Positions 1 to 15,352 are shown, counted from the stretch's first letter. The stretch: DNA of 64,000 nucleotides from Eleginops maclovinus (GCF_036324505.1 NC_086354.1:24983707-25047706); one strand, 5' to 3'. The notes: a model not told the origin generated them from the sequence alone. A program made the numbers and translations.

Positions 1-149
1 AATCATGGGAAAAGATCCACTTCAATCAACAGGTTTCTTTCAGGGGGGCAGAAAGAGTTTAGCAGACCGAAGCAGCGCCTGCAGGCTGCAGCAGAGCGCT
101 TCCTGTGGGCGGGAGACACAGAGCTTCAGGATTCGTCACGCAGCGCTCA

Positions 150-470
150 GCTCGTCGTGACTCTGAGGATCGAGGTGTTATGAAAACTAAACGCTGTGAG
201 TCAGCCGTCAGCGGGGCGAGGACGAATACAAAAGCTCTGCAAAGGATAGAAACATGAACCAGTAGAACGGATCCGTGTCACCTCGCTCTGCAGGTGGAGA
301 TTAGATTCTAGAAACCCTTTTTCTGCAGAGCTAGGAGCTCCTTTGATTACTACTGGAACATAGTGACCTCACTATGGAACACTTATGCTCCTATTGGCTA
401 GCCCTCCAACACATTGTACGTGATAGGCTAAGGGGCGGGACATCTCCAAGCAGATATAGACCGATATACA
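150..470 (+). mobile_element. Dispersed non-autonomous repeat, copy 1
   Basis: This stretch matches 11,470-11,720 almost base for base over several hundred bases, including the segments ctctgcaaaggatagaaac and ctcctattggctagc. The core with the inverted ATTGGCTAGC and GATAGGCTAAGGGGCGGGAC motifs recurs near 36,890, 42,490, 42,890 and 45,020. It encodes nothing and looks like a MITE-type element. The copy runs straight into the 57-bp minisatellite at its right end, which resembles an amplified terminal segment of the same element. Confidence 0.7.
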
Positions 471-1580
471 CCTGAACATCAGCAGGAGAGGACTCTTTAA
501 AGTAGAGACTCTACATACTGATATACACCTGAACATCAGCAGGAGAGGACTCTTTAAAGTAGAGACTCTACATACTGATATACACCTGAACATCAGCAGG
601 AGAGGACTCTTTAAAGTAGAGACTCTACATACTGATACACACCTGAACATCAGCAGGAGAGGACTCTTTAAAGTAGAGACTCTACATACTGATATACACC
701 TGAACATCAGCAGGAGAGGACTCTTTAAAGTAGAGACTCTACATACTGATATACACCTGAACATCAGCAGGAGAGGACTCTTTAAAGTAGAGACACTACA
801 TACTGATATACACCTGAACATCAGCAGGAGAGGACTCTTTAAAGTAGAGACTCTACATACTGATATACACCTGAACATCAGCAGGAGAGGACTCTTTAAA
901 GTAGAGACTCTACATACTGATACACACCTGAACATCAGCAGGAGAGGACTCTTTAAAGTAGAGACTCTACATACTGATATACACCTGAACATCAGCAGGA
1001 GAGGACTCTTTAAAGTAGAGACACTACATACTGATATACACCTGAACATCAGCAGGAGAGGACTCTTTAAAGTAGAGACTCTACATACTGATATACACCT
1101 GAACATCAGCAGGAGAGGACTCTTTAAAGTAGAGACTCTACATACTGATACACACCTGAACATCAGCAGGAGAGGACTCTTTAAAGTAGAGACTCTACAT
1201 ACTGATATACACCTGAACATCAGCAGGAGAGGACTCTTTAAAGTAGAGACACTACATACTGATATACACCTGAACATCAGCAGGAGAGGACTCTTTAAAG
1301 TAGAGACGCTACATACTGATATACACCTGAACATCAGCAGGAGAGGACTCTTTAAAGTAGAGACTACATACTGATATACACCTGAACATCAGCAGGAGAG
1401 GACTCTTTAAAGTAGAGACACTACATACTGATATACACCTGAACATCAGCAGGAGAGGACTCTTTAAAGTAGAGACGCTACATACTGATATACACCTGAA
1501 CATCAGCAGGAGAGGACTCTTTAAAGTAGAGACTCTACATACTGATATACACCTGAACATCAGCAGGAGAGGACTCTTTT
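468..1580. repeat. 57-bp minisatellite, array 1 (about 19 units)
   Basis: Tandem units of 57 bp contain tatacacctgaacatcagc and gaggactctttaaagtagag. Units differ mainly at one site (gagactctacat, gagacactacat or gagacgctacat) and in tatacacc versus cacacacc. Because 57 is divisible by three and one frame has no stop, the minus strand shows a long open frame of 19-residue repeats, which I regard as non-coding. The same unit with the same variants forms a second array at 39,185-40,232. Confidence 0.95.
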
Positions 1581-3689
1581 ATTAACGATGCTTAGGACTT
1601 GAATAAAGGTGAAAGAAAGGATATCACGTTTTCTCTTCACACAGCAAACCCTTTCTCTCCCGTCAGAGTAGAAACAAGTCCAAAATAAAATGCACACTTT
1701 CATATCTGTCGAATCAGAGATGATGTTCCCTGACTTCTTCTGTCAGACGTGTTTAAGGAGAATTAACATGACAGCAAACTCCCACACCACGCAACAGAGA
1801 GACACACCGTTTAAAACCCGTCAGCGACGTTTGTGCCCTGAAACTCTTCTCAAAACGCTGCGTTTATGTCTCGTGAGCGTCATTGATTCAACCTTTGCAG
1901 CTACATGTACCAGATGTGTTGAGATGACGTCTATGCTCATGTTTCTCTTACTTCTTCCATGTGTACGTTCAGCTAACCTCAAAACACAACCAGGGGACAC
2001 TAAAAAGTGATGCACACAGCTCATTTAGTCGTATTAATTTCTACTACAAAAAATAATATTACAGACGCTCGAAATCCAACTACATTAATCAGAATCAAAA
2101 ATAATGTATTTATCTCAGGGAAGAATTGATTTTGCCCCATTTGAAAATAAATAATAAATATGAAATACAAGATAAAAGTATAAATCAAATAAAATCAAGT
2201 AAAATTTAATTAAATTAATAATAAATGAAATAAAATGAAATAAAATGCAAAATAAAAGTAAATAAAGTAAAACAACGAAACGAAAATAATTAAGTAAAAT
2301 AGAAAATTAATAAAAATAGAATAAATAAAGTAAAGTCAAAATAAAATAAATTATTTAAATAAATAAAAGAAAGTCAATTAGAGTTAAGTAAAATAAAATG
2401 AAACAAAATAAAAAATAAAATAAGTAAATGAAAATAAATATGAATGAATAAATAAAATAGCTCCAGTCTTTTACATCGTCAGTACATCATCGGGATTATC
2501 GGCATCCTGCAGCTCCTCTCCTGAATCATCACTCACACACGTATAAAGTGAAGTACATCAGGAGTAAATCCTCTCCTCCAACAGGACGTCCTGTTCTCTG
2601 CTGGACCTGAAGATTTCTCATTAACCCGACAGGTGAACCCGGACCTACGACACACCATCCGCGCTGATGATGGTGCTGTCAGAACCCCATATTTATGTCT
2701 GTTTTCTTTCATGCCGAGTCAATAAAGTGACTGATGATGTGTCTGCTTGGTGATTGGTCGAGAAGGAGGCACACGTTTTAGCTTCAGCCAATCCCAGCGT
2801 CAGGAGGCATGAAAAGGTGAAACGTTGAAACTGATTTACTGCTTTTATGACCTCCTCAGACCAGAAGTCAGTGGAGTTTGTGGAGTTCGGGGAGTTGGAG
2901 TGATGGTGTTCAATGCTTCAAATGTCACAGCTGCTTCTGGAGACGCCAGTCCAACTTTGGACGAAACGCTTATGCATTTTTAGTTGTTTCGCAACTTCTT
3001 GTAGAAGTTTGTGGGCTGTTTTTCATCGTTTTGCATGCTGTGTGGACATTTTATGCACCTTTGTTATCTTGGTGTCTCTTGGTGGTCTTTTTGTCTCTTT
3101 CTTTTGGTTTCGCTCCTCTTGCATTTTGGTTGTGGTTGTGGTTTTGCATCACTTTTTAAACATTTTGCATCTTAATGTAGACATTTAGCAGCTCTTTCGG
3201 GTCGCTTTTTTGATAATATTGTGTCCCTTTGTGGTCTTTTTCTCCTTGTTTTGAACATTTAGCATCTCAAACATAGACATTTTGCATCTCTGTGGTCTCT
3301 TTTTGATATTTTTTTTGGTCATTGTGTCTCTCTTTGTGACTTTCTAATATGATATGTTATTAATAACTCCAAACAGAGGCTCTGGTTGAGCCCAGTAGTA
3401 TCACTCAGTCCGTCACTTTGATGGAGGCAGACAGATTTCTTTCCTCAAACACTCCTTAAAATCAGTGTGTTCAGTTGAAACTGAGCCTGTCCACTCGTTG
3501 TGAGGTTGCAGCAACCTCCAGTGGCCAAAAGATAACATGCAGTGCAAGGAATTGTTTAGCTGAGACTTCTGAGAGGCAGTTCTGTTTGATTGTGACACTA
3601 AGGACTGTCTAGACGTTAATACATTATAAGTTGTATGTGTAAGTTGATCGCTGTGTGTGAGAAAAGCTTCTAACAAGTCGAGCACTTAC
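1581..3689. other. Gene-poor AT-rich stretch
   Basis: No supported gene. Positions 2,040-2,460 are an A-rich low-complexity tract built on aaataaaat steps; 2,960-3,340 is T-rich with repeated phrases such as ttttgcatc and ctctttgtgg. The 3' exons of dnaaf11 (minus strand) could have lain here, but I could not recognise its C-terminal CS-like domain, so those exons probably lie left of the window or are missing. Confidence 0.6.
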
Positions 3690-6588
<2,899 letters not shown>

Positions 6589-6608
6589 CTTCCTCCCTGT
6601 TGTCTGGC

Positions 6609-6622
6609 GTTGCCGTGGAGAC
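6609..6622 (-). promoter_or_regulatory. RFX X-box-like site upstream of dnaaf11
   Basis: The plus-strand sequence is gttgccgtggagac. Its left half fits the X-box half-site GTNRCC exactly and its right half fits RGYAAC at four of six positions, with a 2-bp spacer. It lies 21 bases upstream of the dnaaf11 ATG, where RFX/FOXJ1-controlled ciliary genes commonly carry X-boxes. Seen: the motif and its position. Inferred: RFX binding. Confidence 0.6.
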
Positions 6623-6719
6623 CGAACTGGTGCTGCGTTCGAGACGGTGGGAAACACAAGTGCTTGTTCTTTTGTTTAATGGCGGGCGGCACTAATGTTG
6701 ACCAGCGATCCAGAGAGAA

Positions 6720-6960
6720 ATAAAAATAACATGACTTTTTGTCATGATTATTACTTTTTCATAGAGTTTTGACTTTTATTTGTATTTTTACAGAATGTGG
6801 ACTTTTACTACGAATTTCTCTTTCATAGAATTTTGACTTTGTTATAGAATTTTGACCTTTTTTCAGAATTGTAACTTTCTCAGGATTTTGACTTTTTTTC
6901 GGATGTGATGTTTTTCTCAGAATTGAGATTTAAACCGTTTAAACTGCCATATTGAGCATT
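6720..6960. repeat. Degenerate T-rich repeat between dnaaf11 and the zinc-finger gene
   Basis: Imperfect repeats of cagaattttgactttt run through the 675-bp head-to-head intergenic region. They look like low-complexity spacer, not regulatory DNA. Confidence 0.5.
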
Positions 6961-7263
6961 GATTATATTCTTATACTAATATTTTAACTTCTCTTTATAA
7001 ATCCAGTTTCTCTTCAGTACTCAAATAAGGCTTTATTAAGTCAAAAAAACTGTTTCTGATTCTGAGCTTTTATTTTGAAAAGGGTGTTACGGAAGTTGTA
7101 GGAGGAGGAAATAACCGACCAACAACAAACAAACAACTGCAGCATCCTCCCATCCGTTTCCCCCGGTAAAAGCACTCAATACCCAGGTAACAGAAGTAGG
7201 ACTTAACCCCCCTGGAGCTCACCCGTTTCGGCGGTGGTTACCGTTGTTTCTCGGCCGCTCAGC

Positions 7264-10200
7264 ATGACCACTCACCGGGTGTTTCAGTCCCAGCTGTCCT
7301 CCATCATGGAGGCTCTGACCCGGGCTGCGGTGCTGGAGATCAGCGAGCTGCTGGAGGAGAGCTGCGCCGGCTGGAGGAGCGAGATCTCCCGCAGCCACAT
7401 TGAGAACCAGGCGCTGCGGAGGAGGCTGGAGCTCCTGGAGACCGTCATCACCCGGGGACGGAGGCTGGAGAGCGGCGGGGAGGAGGAGGCAGGTGGGGGG
7501 GTCTTTATGGATGTCACTGTCGGTGAGTTTCGTGTTTTTTTGTTTTGTTTTTTAAATAAACAATCAGATACCTTTATTGGTCCATCAGAGCGGACGTTTA
7601 CATGTTTACAGCAAGAGTAAATACCCTAAAAGCAAAATATGAATTAAGACGCATATAAAACATTAAAGATTTTAAAAAATAATTTTACAATTTACCAAAA
7701 TAAAATCCAGGTGGACAACAATAGGAACAGAAACATCATTTGTCCCAGTGGGGAAAGTAAAACGATATATTGCACAGAATTAACTTATTTGTTCGGTTTA
7801 GTAGTGTAGTACTCAAAACGAAAAGTATTCTCATCATGGTACTTGAGTAAAGTAGATGTACTCAGGTCTTGTACTTGAGTAAAGTAGAAGTACTCAGGTC
7901 TTGTAATTGAGTAAAGTAGAAGTACTCAGATCTTGTACTTGAGTAAAGTAGAAGTACTCAGATCTTGTACTTGAGTAAAGTAGAAGTACTCAGGTCTTGT
8001 ACTTGAGTAAAAGTAGAAGTACTCAGATCTTGTACTTGAGTAAAGTAGAAGTACCAGAGTGTAGGAATACTCTGTCACAGTGAAAGTATTCTAAATGTTC
8101 CTCCAGTGAAAGTAGAAAGTACTCTCCTCTAAATGTACTTAAAGTAGCGACAGTAAAAGTAGTCATTGTCTGATTGGTCCATTTCAGAATAATATCTCTG
8201 ATGTGTTTTATAATGATTGATCATTAAAGTGTTCTCAGAGCTGGTAAAGGTGCAGCTAGTTTGAATGGCTTTGTATACTGCAGGGTAGCTGCTGGATTTA
8301 CTGCAGGTGAACTCAAGTCTGATTTAAGGGAGATTATATTTACCATCATTCATCCTAATCTGCCTAGCAACTGAAGGGATTCAACAGATGGAGTGGAATA
8401 GAACTGTATTTCAGGGAAATACTAAAGTAAGAATATGTCAAAAAAGGACTTGATCACAACTTACTTAATACAGTTGGTTGGTACATATTCAGTAGTAAAT
8501 ATTTTGTGTGTTTCAATATTTTAACATGTTTTTGTTTTTGTTTTTCAACCCAGCTGCAGTCAGAACCAAACAGCCGAAAACAGATTTCTCAAGAATTGGA
8601 AGAGTCCCCGTGTGTGAGGCTACTATCGAGCTGACCCAAGCTATTAAAGAGGTGAGTTTAATTATCATTTCCTAAACACTTACTGTCACATTCCCACTGT
8701 CCACATCTCTGAATGTACGCTCTGATTAGAAAAGAATTGTCTGGTTTTGGTTTGAATTAGTCTCTTAAAAAGGATTTCATTCTGTCACCTTTGTATGTTC
8801 TGCCCTCAGGACTCCTCAAGCAGAGACGGAGAGGGCTCGAGCGAACAGGACGTCGTTCTGATAAAGGAAGAAACCACGAAAGAGGAAGTGAGCGATGATG
8901 CAGACGATCTGCTTCTCAACGAGGAAGGTGAGACAGAAAACAGACCCTTAAAGGTCCAGGATGTAGTTCTCAATTCAATAGTTCGCAAAATAAAAGCACA
9001 GAGGGTCACAGAAATCACCAGAAGAAGACAGACAGGAAGTAAACACTAAAGGGAACAGCAGAAGAAGACAGACAGGAAGTAAACACTAAAGGGAACAGCA
9101 GAAGAAGACAGACAGGAAGTAAACACTAAAGGGATCAGCAGAAGAAGACAGACAGGAAGTGAACACTAAAGGGAACAGCAGAAGAAGACAGACAGGAAGT
9201 AAACACTAAAGGGAACAGCAGAAGAAGACAGACAGGAAGTGAACACTAAAGGGAACAGCAGAAGTAAACAGACAGGAAGTAAACACTAAAGGGAACAGCA
9301 GAAGAAGACAGACAAGAAGTAAACACTAAAGGGAACAGCAGCAGAAAACAGACAGGAAGTAAACACTAAAGGGAACAGCAGAAGAAGACAGACAGGAAGT
9401 GAACACTAAAGGGAACAGCAGAAGAAGACAGACAGGAAGTAAACACTAAAGGGAACAGCAGAAAACAGACAGGAAGTAAACACTAAAGGGAACAGCAGAA
9501 GAAGACAGACAGGAAGTAAACACTAAAGGGAACAGCAGAAAAAGACAGACAGGAAGTAAACATTAAAGGGAACAGCAGAAAACAGACAGGAAGTAAACAC
9601 TAAAGGGAACAGCAGAAGAAAACAGACAGGAAGTAAACACTTAAGGGAACAGCAGCAGAAGACAGACAGGAAGTAAACACTAAAGGGAACAGCAGAAGAA
9701 AGCAGACAGGAAGTAAACACTAAAGGGAACAGCAGAAAAAGACAGACAGGAAGTAAACATTAAAGGGAACAGCAGAAAACAGACAGGAAGTAAACACTAA
9801 AGGGAACAGCAGCAGAAGACAGACAGGAAGTAAACACTAAAGGGAACAGCAGAAGAAAGCAGACAGGAAGTAAACACTTAAGGGAACAGCAGAAGAAAGC
9901 AGACAGGAAGTAAACACTAAAGGGAACAGCAGAAGAAAGCAGACAGGAAGTAAACACTTAAGGGAACAGCAGAAGAAAGCAGACAGGAAGTAAACACTTA
10001 AGGGAACAGCAGAAGAAAGCAGACAGGAAGTAAACACTAAAGGGAACAGCAGAAGAAAGCAGACAGGAAGTAAACACTTAAGGGAACAGCAGAAGAAAGC
10101 AGACAGGAAGTAAACACTAAAGGGAACAGCAGAAGAAAGCAGACAGGAAGTAAACACTTAAGGGAACAGCAGAAGAAAGCAGACAGGAAGTAAACACTAA

Positions 10201-11211
10201 AGGGAACAGCAGAAGAAAGCAGACAGGAAGTAAACACTTAAGGGAACAGCAGAAGAAAGCAGACAGGAAGTAAACACTTAAGGGAACAGCAGAAGAAAGC
10301 AGACAGGAAGTAAACACTTAAGGGAACAGCAGAAGAAAGCAGACAGGAAGTAAACACTAAAGGGAACAGCAGAAGAACTGCTGCTTCTCTTTTTATTGCA
10401 GACTCAGTAAAAGGGGAGTGTGTGCAGACTGGTTCTGTGTGTGTGTGAGAGGTGCAATCAGCTGGAAGTTTGTGTTGTCTCTGCAGAGTTGGCGGTGCAG
10501 CTGTCGGATACAGACGACAGTGAAGCCGGACCCTCGGGGGGGCTGACCTCCAGCTCCATCATGAGGCTGTGGGACCAGAACAGCGAGGCGCCATCGGAGC
10601 GTCAGAACCCCCAGAGTGCACCGGGGTCTCCGGGCCGAGGAGGCGGCAGCGGCTCCTCAGACGTTGTGTTTGACCTGGAGTCGGACTGTGACGCTCCGGA
10701 TAAACAGTTCCTTGTCGGTGGGGCAGGAGGGAGGAGCTCGCTGCCCGGGACCTCTGAGCTGAAAAGAGGCGGGTCCTTGATCTCATACGACACAGATATG
10801 TGCTCCTCGTGGACCAATCAGAGCCTGCCGCCTCACCGGCTGCTGGACAACAGGTCCGATCTTAACATCCCAACTTTCCCGTTAGGGCTCCAGCTCGCAG
10901 GATCCCAACTGGACCCGCTGGAGATGAACCGGTTCTGCAGGGACCGACGCTTCATCTGCAGCTACTGTGGGAAGTGCTTCACGTCGGGCCGCAGTCTGGA
11001 GACGCACGTGCGCGTTCACACGGGTGAGCGTCCGTACAGCTGCGCTCAGTGCGGGAAGCGCTTCACGCAGTCCGGACACCTGAAGACGCACCAGAGCGTG
11101 CACACCGGGGAGCGGCCGTTCGGGTGCCAGCACTGCGGGAAGAGGTTCGCCGGGAAGCAGAACCTGAGAATCCACCTGCAGAAACACCACGCGGATCAGC
11201 AGCAGCTCTAA
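7264..11211 (+). CDS. C2H2 zinc-finger protein 1 (coiled-coil N-terminus, three fingers)
   Basis: Probable nuclear DNA-binding regulator of 399 residues. Exons: 7,264-7,522, 8,554-8,651, 8,810-8,927 and 10,487-11,211, all with AG/GT borders and matching phases. Exon 1 encodes an N-terminal amphipathic coiled coil (QLSSIMEALTRAAVLEISEL, later NQALRRRLELLE), shared with the two zinc-finger genes downstream. Exon 3 carries the acidic phrase DVVLIKEE common in fish zinc-finger proteins. Three adjacent C2H2 fingers occupy about residues 315-393, with linkers HTGERPY and HTGERPF; all Cys and His ligands are present. The start gives the coiled coil directly and lies 675 bp head-to-head from dnaaf11. 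Intron 3 is almost filled by a 40-bp minisatellite. An earlier acceptor at 10,401 would hit a stop after 15 codons, so 10,486 is preferred. A polyadenylation signal lies at 12,144. The target is unknown. Confidence 0.85.
7850..8052. repeat. 33-bp minisatellite in intron 1 of zinc-finger gene 1
   Basis: About six units containing gtacttgagtaaagtagaag and tactcaggtctt. This type of repeat is common in fish genomes. It lies wholly inside the intron. Confidence 0.85.
9020..10376. repeat. 40-bp minisatellite filling intron 3 of zinc-finger gene 1 (about 33 units)
   Basis: The unit contains ggaagtaaacactaaaggg and aacagcagaagaa; variants are tta for taa in cacttaaggg and agaagaaagc versus agaagaagac. 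In the right half units with cactaa and cactta alternate, suggesting a two-unit higher-order expansion. Apparent minus-strand open frames across it are non-coding repeat translation. The array ends 110 bp before the finger exon. Confidence 0.95.
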
Positions 11212-11454
11212 CCGGAGGAGGAGCTTCATTCATCCATGAGGGGAGATTCAGAGACACTGTGGAGGCACCTGTGGAGTGAAAGTCCTCTGAGCTGAGGTCA
11301 GGGAGAGAGCTCAAAGTGTAGATCATTCCAACGCTGCAGCCGACCTTATGACGGGCAACCAATCAGGTAACAGCTTTGCTTAGAGGCGCATGATAGCAGT
11401 ACGTAACAATATCACAACAGTTTAACCGGCTGATTTCACGGCAAGGCTCTGCGT

Positions 11455-11900
11455 GATCGGCTAAGGGGGCGGGACCTCTCTCGTGACTCTGAGGGTCGAG
11501 GAGGAATTAAAAAGCTCTGCAAAGGATAGAAACATGAACCAGTAGCACGGATCGGTGTTTCCTCAATCTGCAGGTGGGGATTCGATTCTAGAAACACTTT
11601 TCCTGCAGAGTTAGGAGCTCCTTTGTTTACTTCTGGAACACAGTGACAGTAACACTCACGCTCCTATTGGCTAGCACTCCAAAACATTATACGCGATAGG
11701 CTAAGGGGCGGGACATCTCTAAGCGGTTGACCAATCACAGCAGAGCCGGCCAGCTGACCTATCAGAGCAGACTGGGCTCTGGTTTCAGACAGAGGGTGAA
11801 AAGCGGAGCGGCAGCACAGGCAGTCTGAGAAACATAAAGAGCTTTCGAACATTAGAGCATACAGACATGTCCCAGGAGAGACCGAAATACTGATAAGAAC
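11455..11900 (+). mobile_element. Dispersed non-autonomous repeat, copy 2 (longest)
   Basis: Shares the blocks ctctgcaaaggatagaaac, gattctagaaac and ctcctattggctagcactcc with copy 1, then continues with accaatcacagcagagccgg and a tail (gagaccgaaatactgataag, catcctcttt) that aligns loosely with one unit of the 57-bp minisatellite. It lies in the 3' untranslated region of zinc-finger gene 1. Confidence 0.7.
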
Positions 11901-12143
11901 CGAGCAGAGTTCATCCTCTTTGCTACGCAGCGTTTTAACTTTGTTTATCCCACCAGGGGAAGTTCTGTTTCCACAAACACTGGAGGAGGAACCTGCTGAA
12001 ATAGTGATATGTCTTTTCTATTGTGAATGTGCCCATACCTCTCTTAATGTTTTACTAGTTTTGTATGTTATTGTATCTTTTACATATTTCTAACTCGTGT
12101 GTAACACTGCTGCTGTGACGAAATAACTTCCCAATTTGGGACG

Positions 12144-12149
12144 AATAAA
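12144..12149 (+). promoter_or_regulatory. Polyadenylation signal candidate, zinc-finger gene 1
   Basis: Plain AATAAA about 930 bp after the stop codon, on the coding strand and beyond the repeat copy in the 3' untranslated region. Confidence 0.45.
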
Positions 12150-12779
12150 CCCTCTATCTATCTGAAATGCTGCACGTGGATCTGTAAAGCAGGAACCAAA
12201 TGATCAGCGGCTCAAAATTGTCGCCAAACTATTCGCCAAAAGTTCAATTCAAATTTCACCTCAATTGCCGCTGACCTTTTGCCCGCCAACCAATCAGCTA
12301 ACAGTTGTGCTTAGCGGCCATAGTTAGCAGGGTACGTCACAATATAAAAGTGTATTTATTTATTGGCGTCAAACCCTTATAACGTACGATAAGTCAATCA
12401 GTAAAGTTTTCTGAATCGCACGATAAATGATCACTGTGATGTCCTTATATTGCGTAATACATTGATAACAATTTCCGATTCTTCCCTCCAAACATGGTGG
12501 GCCGTTTTGGGTCGACTTCAGCTCTTCAGAGTCCTGCAGAGAACGGCTGGGAGCTTGACTGTTGGTGTAAATCTGGAATTAAAGCATGCAAAGAGGAACA
12601 GTGTGCTTCAGTGGAGTCCCTCCAAACAGGATTATTGTTTATCCAGAACTCACTCTGCAACTCTCTCTCTCTCTCTTTGTCTCCCTGAAGAATAAAAACA
12701 GAGAACATGATTGATGAATTAAAGTAATTGAACCCGTTGGAATAACCTGCATTTATGTATACATGTTACAAAACACGCT

Positions 12780-12904
12780 CTGACCTTAAAAGCTTTATTC
12801 ATACAGCAGGTGCCGCTCAAAGTGCTTTACACAGATCAGATGTTGAGACAGCAACATAAGGGGGTACAATAAAAACCATGAAACAGATAATGATCCCAAG
12901 ACAA

Positions 12905-12955
<51 letters not shown>

Positions 12956-13020
12956 CGTGTGCGTGCGTGCGTGTGCGCGAGTGAGAGATAGTTAAAACCA
13001 GGAAATCCAAAGGTCCATAA
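12780..13020. repeat. SINE/LINE-tail-like sequence and (GT)n microsatellite
   Basis: The phrase ctcaaagtgctttacac near 12,815 is a recurrent fish repeat tail; a similar phrase recurs near 15,395. A GT run of about 50 bases follows at 12,906-12,957, then gcgtgcgtgtgc steps. No gene is seen. Confidence 0.6.
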
Positions 13021-13267
13021 GATTTTTCCCCGAGAGAGGCTGGAGCGCACAAATAATAATATTGAAAGTTAGAAACATAGCTGGTTCGATAAAATGTGCA
13101 AGATAACTTTCATGTAGCAATAATAAAGGAGTTAAATAATAAGAAAGAGCAGCTAGTGTTTGTTTACAGATCCCTCCCAAGCTTCAACTTCCTACCTGTA
13201 GTTCCAGTGGGGCGCGCCACAGTTTGAAAACCGCCAGGTGACGTCATCGTCATGTTGAGCAACAGCT

Positions 13268-13434
13268 GAAGCGGAAACTGGAAGCTTCTCTCAGCGCGCA
13301 GTCTCTCTGTGTCTCTGAAGGAGAACCCCCTGATCTCTGTGTCTCTCTGAAGGAGAACCCCCTGATCTCTGTGTCTCTCTGAAGGAGAACCCACTGATCT
13401 CTCAGCTTCTTCTCAACAACCTGCAGAATCTCTG
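13268..13434 (+). promoter_or_regulatory. ISRE-like motif and possible non-coding first exon
   Basis: Positions 13,268-13,279 read gaagcggaaact, which fits the interferon-stimulated response element GAAANNGAAACT at nine of ten fixed positions. It is followed by three copies of the gaaggagaaccccctgatct unit and, at 13,435, a good splice donor (ctctg|gtgagt). This may be a promoter plus untranslated exon of a downstream plus-strand gene; the SNTX-like gene at 23.1 kb has an acceptor-like site (tcttttcag, ending 23,126) just before its ATG. The link is inference. Confidence 0.3.
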
Positions 13435-13570
13435 GTGAGTTTCCTTCAAATCTCAAACACACTGAACTCTTCTGTTAGAACCAGAACCTGATCTAAAGAG
13501 ATCTCAGGACTCCTCTTTAAGGGAACCAGACCTGGGCTCTCTTCTGACCTCATGTGGGGCATTGAGCTTT

Positions 13571-13575
<5 letters not shown>
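13280..13575 (+). repeat. Duplicated block, left copy
   Basis: Includes cgcagtctctctgtgtctc, three units of the 30-bp repeat, and the tail ttctgttagaaccagaacc through cctcatgtggggcattgag. The same order recurs at 14,530-15,265, where the 30-bp repeat has expanded and a SINE fragment has been inserted. Confidence 0.85.
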
Positions 13576-14529
<954 letters not shown>

Positions 14530-14530
<1 letters not shown>

Positions 14531-15265
14531 TTACTCTCTCAGAGAGCAGTCTCTCTGTGTCTCTCTGAAGGAGAACCCCCTGATCTCTGTGTCTCTGAAG
14601 GAGAACCCCCTGATCTCTGTGTCTCTCTGAAGGAGAACCCCCTGATCTCTGTGTCTCTCTGAAGGAGAACCCCCTGATCTCTGTGTCTCTGAAGGAGAAC
14701 CCCCTGATCTCTGTGTCTCTGAAGGAGAACCCCCTGATCTCTGTGTCTCTGAAGGAGAACCCCCTGATCTCTGTGTCTCTGAAGGAGAACCCCCTGATCT
14801 CTGTGTCTCTGAAGGAGAACCCCCTGATCTCTGTGTCTCTGAAGGAGAACCCCCTGATCTCTGTGTCTCTGAAGGAGAACCCCCTGATCTCTGTGTCTAT
14901 GAAGGAGAACCCCCCGATCTCTGTGTCTCTGAAGGAGAACCCCCTGATCTCTGTGTCTCTGAAGGAGAACCCCCTGATCTCTGTGTCTCTGAAGGAGAAC
15001 CCCCTGATCTCTGTGTCTCTGAAGGAGAACCCCCTGATCTCTTCTGTTAGAACCAGAACCTGATCTAAAGAGATCTCAGGACTCCTCTTTAAGGGAACCA
15101 GATGATAGATAGAAGATAGAATGGGAGGATGAAACCCTCTTTATTAGTCACATACATGCACACAGCAGAGCACACACAGTGAAATTAGTCCTCTGCATTT
15201 AACCCATCCTAGTACTAGGAGCACCTGGGCTCTCTTCTGACCTCATGTGGGGCATTGAGCTTGTC
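14530..15265 (+). repeat. Duplicated block, right copy, with 30-bp minisatellite
   Basis: From 14,545 to about 15,040 there are about 16 units of ctgtgtctctgaaggagaac plus cccctgatct. The tail from ttctgttagaacc onward matches the left copy, but the match is interrupted at 15,103-15,224 by SINE-derived sequence and then resumes exactly at cctgggctctcttctgacc. The 126-residue open frame across the repeat is an artefact of its 30-bp period. Confidence 0.9.
15103..15224 (-). mobile_element. tRNA-derived SINE, 5'-truncated fragment
   Basis: Matches the tail portion of the fuller SINE at 48,075-48,403 (ctctttatta, gaaattagtcctctgcattt, aacccatcctagtactagga). It lacks the tRNA-like head. It splits the duplicated block at 15,103, so it inserted after that duplication. 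Confidence 0.75.
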
Positions 15266-15352
15266 TTTATTATCTTGTGCTTTGTATATTTATACTTGTT
15301 TATTGTAACTACTAGTAAGTACTTTGATACTAATTCATATATACTTTCTATA

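Noticed and set aside
372..1560. Long minus-strand open frame of 19-residue repeats (and its twin at 39,213-40,205)
   Set aside because: It is the 57-bp minisatellite read in the one frame without stops; no start context, splice sites or non-repeat coding sequence support a gene.
468..1580. CRISPR-like regular repeats
   Set aside because: Units are directly joined with no unique spacers and the setting is a vertebrate genome, so these arrays are minisatellites.
1690..2010. 106-residue plus-strand open frame
   Set aside because: No recognisable domain, no splice or promoter evidence, and a similar-length frame on the opposite strand; likely chance.
2471..2520. Short acidic minus-strand segment ending in a stop, considered as the last exon of dnaaf11
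   Set aside because: An acceptor-like cag precedes it, but the intervening exons are missing and the match to the known C-terminus could not be supported.
9523..10317. Overlapping minus-strand open frames rich in Cys, Ser and Phe
   Set aside because: Translation of the 40-bp intronic minisatellite of zinc-finger gene 1.
14683..15063. Plus-strand open frame of 126 residues with ten-residue repeats
   Set aside because: 30-bp minisatellite; the period is divisible by three, so a frame stays open by chance.
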